Shown piece after piece: positions 35,497 through 43,542 of a stretch of 64,000 bases of DNA. Both the position numbers and the translations under genes were made by a program. The stretch's first letter is position 1. Every line of letters starts with the position of its first letter. The notes under the pieces were generated by a model. That model ran no database searches, was not told where the DNA came from, and worked only from the letters and a program-made list of their open reading frames with translations. Source of the stretch: Pseudomonas corrugata. GTDB lineage: Bacteria; Pseudomonadota; Gammaproteobacteria; Pseudomonadales; Pseudomonadaceae. The stretch is from assembly GCF_001269905.1 (NCBI RefSeq), contig NZ_LHVK01000003.1:848981-912980 (forward strand), in the 5' to 3' direction.

Positions 35497-38400
35497 GTCC
35501 CTTGAGCATCATCGCCGTGGTGGTGCCGGTCATCGTCGTGGTACTGGTGATCGCGGCGCTGATAGGGTGGCTGCGGACCCAGGGTGGAGCGGCGATTCGC
35601 AGTTTCTACGGGGCGGTCCGCCGCATGGAGCAGGAGCAGGGCACCCGGGATCGCTACCAGATCCCTTGGCTGTTGATGCTCGGCAACGAGACCGACGGGG
35701 CCCAGCTGTGCACCCAGTGGCATTTACAGGCGACGGACAAGGCCGCGTGGTTCGGGCGCTGGTGGTCGGATGCCGAGGGTGCGGTGCTGGTGGTGCCCCA
35801 AGCGTTGTTCCTGCCCGATGAAGGCATGAACCGGCAACGGGGCAATTGGTGGCGGCTGTTGGGGCTGATCCTGCGGCTGCGCAGCCGGCGTCCGATAGAC
35901 GCGGTGATCTGGACCGTGCCGTTCGGCAAGCTCGACGACATCGAACATACCACCGAGTTGAGCCTCAAGGTCCGCCGCTGTTTCATTGACCTGTTGCAGC
36001 GGTTCGGCCTTAGTCTGCCGGTGTACGTGGTGATTACCGGGATGCAAGAGCTGCCCGGTTTCCAGGAACTGGTCAGCGCGCTGCCCACCGAGGCCCGGGA
36101 AGCGACGCTCGGCTGGTCATCCCCGTATTCACCCGATGCGGCATGGCAGTCGCATTGGAGTGACCAGGCGCTGGACCAGGTCAATGCCGCACTGTCGCAG
36201 TCGATTATCGAAATCGGTGCGCTTTCAGGGCAGTTGAGCGGCGATTTATATGGGCTGCCGGAGCGCTTCGAAAGGTTGCGGCGGGCCTTGCAGATCCTCT
36301 TGGAACCCGTCTTCCAGGGCAATGCCCAGGGCGAGGCGCCACGCTTTCGCGGCGTCTACTTCACCGCGACCCAGGCACCCACTGTTACCGGGGACGGTTT
36401 TGCCGCCAGCGACAAGGTCTTGTGTCAGACAGTGTTCGCCCGGCAGCTGTGGGCGCGCCGTTTCGTTGCCGAACGCGGCCTGGCCCAGCCCGTGCCGCGC
36501 CTGCTGCGTTTGCGCCAGCGCTGGCATCGACTGGCCGGTGTCGTCGCGCTGGTGGTCGGGCTGGTCTGGTTGGGGGGCATGCTTTGGGTCTGGCACGATT
36601 CGGTGGAGGAGGCCGAGGAGCTGTCGCAGTTGATTCTGCACACCCATAAGAATTACCTGGTAGTCGACCCTGACCAACCGCAGTTGGAGCCCACCCGCTA
36701 CAACGTGCAAACCTATTGGAACATGCTGGAAAAAGCCCCGAGCTGGCGCTACGTCGCAGTGGTGTTTCCCACCTCGTGGTTCTCTACGGTGGACGCGCAG
36801 TTGGAGGAAGGCTTGCGCCTGACCGCCCGGCATCACTGGGTATTGCCCTTGCGTGACCTGTTGGCGTCGGACCTGGGGCAACTCCAGGCCATCCGCAACA
36901 CCGAGCGGCGGGGCAACGTGGAAAGCGAAGACCCGGCGCAATGGCAGAGTTACGTGAAGGCCAAGGATCTGGTGGAGCGTGCCGTGCGCCTCGAACAGCA
37001 GAACCAGATGTTCAGCCAGTTGGTGAGCAATCCCAAGGCACCGCTGGACGAGTTGGTGCAATTGAGCAATAACGCCTTGTCGCTGAGTCTCAACGCCGGC
37101 ACGCTGAGCAAGGCGCGGTTCTACAACCGGGTGCTGTTCAATGCACAAGGCGCGGGTTTACCAGGGCAGGACTTGCAGGGGCTGGACCTGAACGCGGCGC
37201 GTACGGTGATCGGTGATAACTTCACCGGCCTGATGCAGCGCTGGCTGGATCATTACTTCCTGGCCGACAACTTCGTGCGCCAGGCCGGTTATCTCAAGCT
37301 GCACCTGCAACGGTTGGAGGCGGGGAGTGGCAACTCGCTGAGCGAACTCGAGGACCTGATGGCGCTGGTCGACGACTTGCAGACCCTGGTCAACCTGACT
37401 AACGCGGCCTGGGGGCGAGGCAAGGGCCAGGACCTGGTTCCCGGTTACACCCAGATGATGGACAAAGTCAGCCACAGCACCTTGCTGGGGCCGGAGCTTG
37501 CGCAGGACCTGGAAAGCCAGGCGGCGAAGCTGCAACAGAGCTTTCGCGACCAATGGATCGTCCAGACTGGCTCCCGGGACAATCTTCTGGTCCAACAGGG
37601 CAGTGGCTTGCTGGTGTTGCAGGAGCATGTCACGGCTCTGGATGACGCGGTGAAAGCCTTGTTCAAGCGTGACTTCGTGGCATTGGCGTTGCAGAAGGAT
37701 CCATCTGGCAACAGTTCCAATGCCATGGGACAGGGCGGTGGCAGCGACGACTTCAGCGTCGCCCTGAACTATTTCGCCAGCTACAAGAGCTACGCCAACG
37801 AGGAGCTGCCGCGCATTCCACCGGACTACCGTGATGCGCTCATACAGGCGGCTGAAGGCGCTGCGGCCCGGGCGATGTGGCTGAGCCTGGATGAAAGCGA
37901 GGAGCAGCTGCCGGGCATGGGTTTCAATGTCCAGACCACCCAGGCCGTCGCGCTGCAAAAGGCGTTCATGGACGTGCACCGTGCCGACCTGGCGATGCGC
38001 TTCCAGCGGCTGCTCAACCGTCGCGCCCTGGCGCAGATCAAGAGTGGCCTGGATGAAATCGAAGCCCAGCCACTGTTCAGCCAGCGAGCCGATGTACAGC
38101 GCTGGGATGGCTCGAAGAATTTCGGTTTGCAGCTCTACGGGGCCAGCGATCCACAAGGTCTGAAACTGAGCCTGAACCAGCAGTTCGACGCCATGGTGCA
38201 GATCGCCGAGCAGCGAATGCCGGCTCTGGAATGGTTGATTATCCAGCAGGACGACCTCTCGGCCCTGGAGCACGACCGGGTGTCGCGGTTCATGGCCATC
38301 AACGACGAGTTGCTCAAGTACAAGAGCCAGAACCCGGCCAGTTCGGCGGCGCAACTGGAGCAGTTGGTGAGCCGGGATTTCAACCAGATGGACACTTCGT

Positions 38401-39362
38401 CCTGTGCGCAGATCTTGCAGACTTCCAACCTGTCCGGCGGTCGTGGTGACCTGGCCCAGCGCGCCGTCAGCTTGCAACAGGGGGCCCTGCAACGGTGTCT
38501 GTACCTGCAACAGAATCAGGCCGCGACAGCCTGGAACGACGTGGCCAACTACTTCAACCAGTACCTGGCCGGGCGCTTTCCGTTTTCCCAGGACCTGCGG
38601 GCCAGTGACGCCGACCCGGCGCGGGTGCAGCGTTTGCTGGAACTGATCGACACACGCTTGCCCCTGGCCGAGGCCGGGCTGGCACTGAGCCAGACACCGG
38701 AGCGCCTCGCCGCCGAGAACTTTCTCAACCGATTGAAACAGGCCGGTACCTGGCTGGGGCCGCTGTTCGTGCGGGACAAGAGCGGCATTCTCGGCGTGGA
38801 AATGGATGTGCGCTGGCGCACCGATCGCAACGAGGAGCGTGGCGCCGACCAGGTGATTGCCTGGGGACTGAACGCCGGTAACCAACAGATCAACTACCCC
38901 GGTGACGCCCAGCAGAACCTGCGCTGGATGGTCGGACAACCCGTGCGGCTGACCTTGCGCTGGGCCCGCAACGGTTACCAGCGACCGGCCAACGATCCAT
39001 TGCAGCCGAACCTGGTGGTGCGCGACCTGGAGGCCGGTTGGGAATACCAGGGGCCGTGGGCGTTGCTGCGCCTGATGCGTTCGCTGGTGTCGGTGCAACG
39101 CCAGCCGAATGTCGACTACACCGATTTCCCGCTGACCCTGCAACTGCCGGTAACGGGCCAGATTCCATCCCTGAGCCCGGCCCAGGCCCAGCTCCAGGCC
39201 CGGACAACGCAACAAACGATGATGTTCATGCGCCTGTCGTTGATGAGTCAGGGCTCGAAGCTGCCGCTGTCGATGCCACCGCTGCCGACCCAGGCGCCCC
39301 GTTCACCTTTCATGGCGACCTCGTCGAGTCCCGCCATCGCCACCCGTGAGGAAGGCCTGTGA
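35493..39362 (+). CDS. tssM: Type VI secretion membrane protein TssM (IcmF), Walker A absent
   Basis: 1289 residues, the large inner-membrane core. One hydrophobic N-terminal segment (about 5-27), a cytoplasmic domain, a second segment (about 345-368), then a periplasmic region of about 900 residues with IcmF-related and VasK-type C-terminal sequence. Where most TssM proteins have LPWYxxxGxxGSGKT, this one reads RYQIPWLLMLGNETDGAQL (about 55-72): the frame motif is kept but the P-loop is gone. NTP hydrolysis is therefore unlikely. Overlaps tssL by 4 bases and tssA by 4. Confidence 0.95.
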   Translation: MSPLSIIAVVVPVIVVVLVIAALIGWLRTQGGAAIRSFYGAVRRMEQEQGTRDRYQIPWLLMLGNETDGAQLCTQWHLQATDKAAWFGRWWSDAEGAVLVVPQALFLPDEGMNRQRGNWWRLLGLILRLRSRRPIDAVIWTVPFGKLDDIEHTTELSLKVRRCFIDLLQRFGLSLPVYVVITGMQELPGFQELVSALPTEAREATLGWSSPYSPDAAWQSHWSDQALDQVNAALSQSIIEIGALSGQLSGDLYGLPERFERLRRALQILLEPVFQGNAQGEAPRFRGVYFTATQAPTVTGDGFAASDKVLCQTVFARQLWARRFVAERGLAQPVPRLLRLRQRWHRLAGVVALVVGLVWLGGMLWVWHDSVEEAEELSQLILHTHKNYLVVDPDQPQLEPTRYNVQTYWNMLEKAPSWRYVAVVFPTSWFSTVDAQLEEGLRLTARHHWVLPLRDLLASDLGQLQAIRNTERRGNVESEDPAQWQSYVKAKDLVERAVRLEQQNQMFSQLVSNPKAPLDELVQLSNNALSLSLNAGTLSKARFYNRVLFNAQGAGLPGQDLQGLDLNAARTVIGDNFTGLMQRWLDHYFLADNFVRQAGYLKLHLQRLEAGSGNSLSELEDLMALVDDLQTLVNLTNAAWGRGKGQDLVPGYTQMMDKVSHSTLLGPELAQDLESQAAKLQQSFRDQWIVQTGSRDNLLVQQGSGLLVLQEHVTALDDAVKALFKRDFVALALQKDPSGNSSNAMGQGGGSDDFSVALNYFASYKSYANEELPRIPPDYRDALIQAAEGAAARAMWLSLDESEEQLPGMGFNVQTTQAVALQKAFMDVHRADLAMRFQRLLNRRALAQIKSGLDEIEAQPLFSQRADVQRWDGSKNFGLQLYGASDPQGLKLSLNQQFDAMVQIAEQRMPALEWLIIQQDDLSALEHDRVSRFMAINDELLKYKSQNPASSAAQLEQLVSRDFNQMDTSSCAQILQTSNLSGGRGDLAQRAVSLQQGALQRCLYLQQNQAATAWNDVANYFNQYLAGRFPFSQDLRASDADPARVQRLLELIDTRLPLAEAGLALSQTPERLAAENFLNRLKQAGTWLGPLFVRDKSGILGVEMDVRWRTDRNEERGADQVIAWGLNAGNQQINYPGDAQQNLRWMVGQPVRLTLRWARNGYQRPANDPLQPNLVVRDLEAGWEYQGPWALLRLMRSLVSVQRQPNVDYTDFPLTLQLPVTGQIPSLSPAQAQLQARTTQQTMMFMRLSLMSQGSKLPLSMPPLPTQAPRSPFMATSSSPAIATREEGL

Positions 39363-40447
39363 GCGTACCTGTCTCCCCCTTGCCCGAGCTGATCAGCCAG
39401 TTGCTCGAACCGGTCAGCGCCGAATCGCCCTGCGGACAGGACCTTCGCTATGAGCCGGAATACGATCAACTGCGGGAGCTGCGCCGAGAAGACGACACCA
39501 GCCTGCCCACCGGGGTGTGGCAGTCCCAGATCAAGCGTGCCCAATGGCCGGAGCTGGAAAAGCTCGCCACCACGCTGCTGCTTGAGCGCAGCAAAGACCT
39601 GATGATCAGCGCCTGGCTGGGGGAAGCCTGGCTGCACCTGGCCGGGATGGAGGGCTTGCCGGGCAGTCTGGCGCTGGTGGCGGGCCTGTGTGAACGCTAT
39701 CCCGATCAACTGCATCCCCAAGCCGATGAGGGCGACCAGTCGTGGCGGGTGATCCCGCTGGAGTGGCTGGCCCGGCGCTACAGTGAGGTGTTGTTGACGC
39801 GGGTGCCGCTGTTCAATGGCCGCGACTCGTCCTTCGACGGCTTCAGTCTGGACGACTGGCAACGCTTGCAGCGTCAGCAAGTGCTGGCCAACGACAGCAA
39901 GAATGCCAAGGCCTCGACGGAAGCGGCGCGCAGTGATCAGAAGAAGCTCAATGAACTGATTCGCGGCACGCCGTTGTCGTTCTGGCTGCATCGCCAGGGC
40001 AGTCTCATGTTGAGCCGCCAGCACTTGCAGCGGCTCGAAGCCTGGAGCGACGCCTACCTGGGCAACCTGGCCCCGGGCTACAAATCCCTGCAGGACGTGA
40101 TACAAGCCTTGCTGGCACTGGTAGAGGAGTTCATCGCGATGCATCCACAGCAACCCGGCAACGTGCCGGTGCAAGCATCACCCGCGGTCGCGCCGTCGAC
40201 TGTCCAGGCCCAGGCAGGTACAACGCCTGCCCAGGTCTTCCAGGAACCGGCCAGTCGCGAAGAGGCCTACCGGCAATTGCTGGTCATCGCCGGCTACCTG
40301 TCGCGCACCGAACCCCACAGCCCGGTGCCTTACTTGATCCGGCGGGGGGTGGAGTGGGGCAACAAACCGTTGAGCGAGCTGCTGGGGGAACTGATCAGCG
40401 CCGATGCCGAGTCCCGACGGTTGTGGACGTTGTTGGGGGTTCTCTGA
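39359..40447 (+). CDS. tssA: Type VI secretion protein TssA (ImpA N-terminal family)
   Basis: 362 residues. N-terminal ImpA_N domain (about 8-130: SAESPCGQDLRYEPEYDQL, WPELEKLATTLLLERSKDL, WLGEAWLHLAGMEGLPGS) and a C-terminal helical segment with EEAYRQLLVIAGYLSRTEPH and PYLIRRGVEWGNKPLSEL. TssA primes baseplate and sheath assembly and caps the distal end. Start is a GTG at 39359 overlapping the tssM TGA (GTGA). Last gene of the plus arm; a REP pair follows. Confidence 0.94.
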   Translation: MSVPVSPLPELISQLLEPVSAESPCGQDLRYEPEYDQLRELRREDDTSLPTGVWQSQIKRAQWPELEKLATTLLLERSKDLMISAWLGEAWLHLAGMEGLPGSLALVAGLCERYPDQLHPQADEGDQSWRVIPLEWLARRYSEVLLTRVPLFNGRDSSFDGFSLDDWQRLQRQQVLANDSKNAKASTEAARSDQKKLNELIRGTPLSFWLHRQGSLMLSRQHLQRLEAWSDAYLGNLAPGYKSLQDVIQALLALVEEFIAMHPQQPGNVPVQASPAVAPSTVQAQAGTTPAQVFQEPASREEAYRQLLVIAGYLSRTEPHSPVPYLIRRGVEWGNKPLSELLGELISADAESRRLWTLLGVL

Positions 40448-40474
40448 GTTGTGCTAGTGCAGGCGAATGGCTTT

Positions 40475-40597
40475 TGTGGCGAGGGGATTTATCCCCGCTG
40501 GGCTGCAAAGCGGCCCTAAATCCTAACACCTCGGTGCATCAGATAAATTGTATTGGGGCTGCTTCACAGCCCAGCGGGGATAAATCCCCTCGCCACA
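40475..40597. repeat. REP doublet
   Basis: TGTGGCGAGGGGATTTATCC (40475 onward) and inverted GGATAAATCCCCTCGCCACA (ending 40597) plus an inner GGGCTGCAAAGC / GCTTCACAGCCC pair. Marks the end of the T6SS plus arm, facing the convergent dehydrogenase gene. Confidence 0.92.
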
Positions 40598-40626
40598 GGT
40601 TCGGTGTCAGTTCTACAGCTTTGTAA

Positions 40627-41577
40627 TCAACTCGGCTCGGGCATTGGCACCGGTGTCAGCACGGGTTTGCCGGAAAAGAACGCATTCAGGTTCTGCCCCA
40701 CCAGCTCCACCGTGCCTCGGGTCGCTTCCGGCGACAGGCCGGCGACGTGGGGCGTCAGGACCACATTGGGCAGGTGCTTCAGGGCGTCGGGCACTTCGGG
40801 CTCGTGATCGAATACATCCAGGGCCGCTCCGGCGATGCGTCGATGTTCCAGGGCGCTGATCAGCTCATCAGTGGCGACCACGCTGGCCCGGGCGATGTTC
40901 ACCAGGAAGCCTTTGGGACCCAGGGCATCGAGGGCCTGCTTGTTGATCAAGCGTCGGGTGTCGAGCCCTCCAGGCGTGGCGACGATCAGGAAATCCGAAA
41001 CACGGGCCAGCTCCGTGGGCGTAGCGCAGAAGGCGTAGGGCACATCGTTGCGCACCTGCCGGCTGTGGTAGCTGACGCTCATGTCGAAGCCCAGGGCCGC
41101 GCGCTTGGCAATCGCCATGCCCACCGCACCCAGGCCCAGCAGCCCCAAGCGTTTGCCGGCCAGGGAAGGGCGCATGACTTTCGTCCATTCTCCGCGGCGT
41201 ATACAAGCGTCGGCTCGGGGGATGTCGCGCACCAGCGCCAGCAATAGCGCCATGGCGTGGTCGGCCACCGAGGACGCGTTGACCCCGGCACCGTTGGTGA
41301 CCACGATGCCGCGGTTCCGGGCAGCCTGAAGGTCCACCTGCTCGTAGCCGGCGCCGATCACGCAGATGATCTGCAGGTTGGGCAGGGCCGCCATCTCGTC
41401 GGCTGTCAGGCCCAGGGGGCCACGGGTCAGCACCGCATTGAACCGCTCGCCATGCTCGAAAATCGCTGCCTTGCGTTCGGCCGGCGTTGGCGCCAATTCC
41501 AGGTGATAACCCTGGCGTTCGAGGATCGGCAGGTATTCGTTGACGGTTTCAACCAGTACCAGGACGGTTGCGGTCAT
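40627..41577 (-). CDS. D-2-hydroxyacid dehydrogenase (glyoxylate/hydroxypyruvate reductase-like)
   Basis: 316-residue NAD(P)-dependent enzyme. Rossmann motif LGLLGLGAVGMAIAKRA at about 144-160; catalytic residues Arg in VNIARASVVATDELI, Glu in DVFDHEPEVP and His in LTPHVAG form the family triad. The sequence most resembles reductases acting on glyoxylate, hydroxypyruvate or 2-ketogluconate-like acids; the exact substrate is inferred. Single gene, convergent with the T6SS plus arm. Confidence 0.9.
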   Translation of the reverse strand: MTATVLVLVETVNEYLPILERQGYHLELAPTPAERKAAIFEHGERFNAVLTRGPLGLTADEMAALPNLQIICVIGAGYEQVDLQAARNRGIVVTNGAGVNASSVADHAMALLLALVRDIPRADACIRRGEWTKVMRPSLAGKRLGLLGLGAVGMAIAKRAALGFDMSVSYHSRQVRNDVPYAFCATPTELARVSDFLIVATPGGLDTRRLINKQALDALGPKGFLVNIARASVVATDELISALEHRRIAGAALDVFDHEPEVPDALKHLPNVVLTPHVAGLSPEATRGTVELVGQNLNAFFSGKPVLTPVPMPEPS

Positions 41578-41687
41578 GCTGGGCTCCTGTGGGCACTTTT
41601 GGTGATGCTTGTGTATTCAACTTGATTGTAGGAGCCGAAGGCAGAGGTCTTTGGCTTTTTATGCTCATTTCTGTCTGGCTTCGTCCG

Positions 41688-41715
41688 TGTGGGAGCGGGC
41701 TCGCAATGGGCTGAG
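41688..41715. repeat. Single degenerate REP
   Basis: TGTGGGAGCGGGCTCGCAATG in the gap between the divergent dehydrogenase and SdaC-type genes; no inverted partner is visible. The rest of this 290-base gap should hold both promoters, but I see no clear boxes. Confidence 0.6.
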
Positions 41716-41867
41716 CTGATCCGCACCACCGCTCCTCAGCTAAGTCTTTGCTTCTGCTGGTTAATCCCGGACAATCGCGCCCCTGTTTCGGCCAGGACGC
41801 TGCCTGTCGGGTTTTTCCGACTCGTCCCGGCCGGGTGCATATGACCGGAAAGCGGAGATCCGACCGG

Positions 41868-43148
41868 ATGAATGATCAGGCCAATAGCGTCGAAGAGCGC
41901 TTTGAATCGACAGCCCCAGCCACCCTCAGCCAATGGAGTCGCCAGGACACGACCTGGATGCTGGGTCTATTTGGCACCGCCATCGGTGCCGGGACGCTGT
42001 TCCTACCGATCAATGCCGGCCTGGGTGGTTTCTGGCCGTTGCTGATCCTGGCATTGCTGGCATTTCCCATGACCTTCTACGCGCACCGGGGCCTGACCCG
42101 TTTCGTGCTGTCTGGCCGTAATGGTGCGGACATCACCGAGGTGGTAGAGGAGCATTTCGGCATCAAGGCTGGCGCGTTGATCACCCTGCTGTACTTCTTT
42201 GCAATTTTTCCGATCCTGCTGATCTACAGCGTAGCGCTGACCAACACGGTGGGCAGCTTCCTGGAGCATCAATTGCATATCCAGCCGCCTTCCCGTGCGG
42301 TGCTGTCCCTGGTGTTGATCCTGGGGCTGCTGGCGGTGGTGCGCTGTGGCGAGCAGGCGATCGTCAAGGCCATGAGCCTGATGGTCTACCCGTTTATCGT
42401 TGCGCTGCTGTTCCTGGCGGTGTTCCTGGTTCCGCACTGGAGCGGCGGTATCTTGAGCACTGCGTCCACGCCGCCGGCCCCTTCGGCGCTGCTGCATACC
42501 CTTTGGCTGGCGATTCCGGTGATGGTGTTCTCGTTCAACCACTCGCCGATCATCTCGGCGTTCGCGGTGGACCAGAAACGTCGCCACGGAGACGGTGCCG
42601 AGGAGCGCAGTGCACAGATCCTGTCCCGCGCCCACGGGTTGATGGTGGTGATGGTGCTGTTCTTTGTGTTCAGCTGCGTGCTGACCCTGTCGCCGGCGCA
42701 ACTGGCCGAAGCGAAGGCGCAGAACCTGTCGATCCTGTCGTACCTGGCCAACCATTTCAGCAACCCGACCATCGCGTTTGCGGCACCGTTGATTGCGTTC
42801 GTGGCGATTTCCAAGTCATTCCTGGGGCACTACATCGGTGCCAGTGAAGGTCTCAAGGGGCTGATCGTCAAGAGCGGCCGGCGCCCGGCACCCAAGACCC
42901 TGGACCGCCTGACGGCGGTGTTCATGTTGTTGGTGTGCTGGGTCGTCGCCACGCTCAACCCCAGCATCCTCGGCATGATCGAAACCCTGGGCGGCCCGGT
43001 GATCGCGGCCATCCTGTTCCTGATGCCGATGTACGCCATCCGCAAAGTCCCGGCCATGGCCCGCTATCGTGGCCAGGCGTCCAACGTCTTCGTGGTATCT
43101 GTGGGGCTGGTGGCGATTACCGCGTTGGTCTATTCCCTTACGGCTTGA
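41868..43148 (+). CDS. Serine/threonine-type amino acid transporter (HAAAP, SdaC/TdcC-like)
   Basis: 426-residue polytopic inner-membrane permease with about eleven helices. Family features: MLGLFGTAIGAGTLFLPINA at the first helix, TFYAHRGLTRFVLSG, VMVFSFNHSPIISAF and FVAISKSFLGHYIGASEGLKG. Homologues import serine or threonine with protons. Start ATG 41868 has GGAG upstream; ATG 41841 would add nine basic residues and is an alternative. No serine deaminase gene is adjacent. Confidence 0.9.
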   Translation: MNDQANSVEERFESTAPATLSQWSRQDTTWMLGLFGTAIGAGTLFLPINAGLGGFWPLLILALLAFPMTFYAHRGLTRFVLSGRNGADITEVVEEHFGIKAGALITLLYFFAIFPILLIYSVALTNTVGSFLEHQLHIQPPSRAVLSLVLILGLLAVVRCGEQAIVKAMSLMVYPFIVALLFLAVFLVPHWSGGILSTASTPPAPSALLHTLWLAIPVMVFSFNHSPIISAFAVDQKRRHGDGAEERSAQILSRAHGLMVVMVLFFVFSCVLTLSPAQLAEAKAQNLSILSYLANHFSNPTIAFAAPLIAFVAISKSFLGHYIGASEGLKGLIVKSGRRPAPKTLDRLTAVFMLLVCWVVATLNPSILGMIETLGGPVIAAILFLMPMYAIRKVPAMARYRGQASNVFVVSVGLVAITALVYSLTA

Positions 43149-43162
43149 CACCACAACTCCCC

Positions 43163-43465
43163 TGTGGGAGCGGGCTTGTTCGCGAATGCGGTGGGTCAGT
43201 TGCGGTGATGCTGGATGTGCCGCCGCCATCGCGAGCAAGCTCGGCTCCCACAGGCTCTGAGGTGTTCTCGGGAATTGTGTTCACCCCAGATCCTCTGTGG
43301 GAGCGGGCTTGTTCGCGAATGCGGTGGGTCAGTTGCGGTGATGCTGGATGTGTCGCCGCCATCGCGAGCAAGCTCGGCTCCCACAGGCTCTGAGGTGTTC
43401 TCGGGAATTGTGTTCAGCCCAGATCCTCTGTGGGAGCGAGCCTGCTCGCGATAGCGGCGGCCCGG
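43163..43465. repeat. Tandem REP-doublet repeat, about 2.3 units of 133 bp
   Basis: TGTGGGAGCGGGCTTGTTCG recurs at 43163 and 43296, and a third, partial unit starts at 43429 with the common variant TGTGGGAGCGAGCCTGCTCG. Each full unit contains an inverted REP pair and the spacer GGTGTTCTCGGGAATTGTGT. The two full copies are nearly identical. Confidence 0.93.
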
Positions 43466-43487
43466 CTTGCATCAAAAGCCCAGGCAT

Positions 43488-43524
43488 AAAAAAACGCCGC
43501 CCCTCGCAAGAAGGGCGGCGTTTT
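43488..43524 (-). terminator. acnB: Intrinsic terminator of acnB (bidirectional)
   Basis: CGCCGCCC (43495-43502) and GGGCGGCG (43513-43520) form a perfect 8-bp stem, flanked by seven A and four T. On the minus strand the stem is followed by a run of T, ending acnB transcription 19 bases after its stop. Confidence 0.93.
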
Positions 43525-43542
43525 CAGTCGAGCGTCGAAGCC

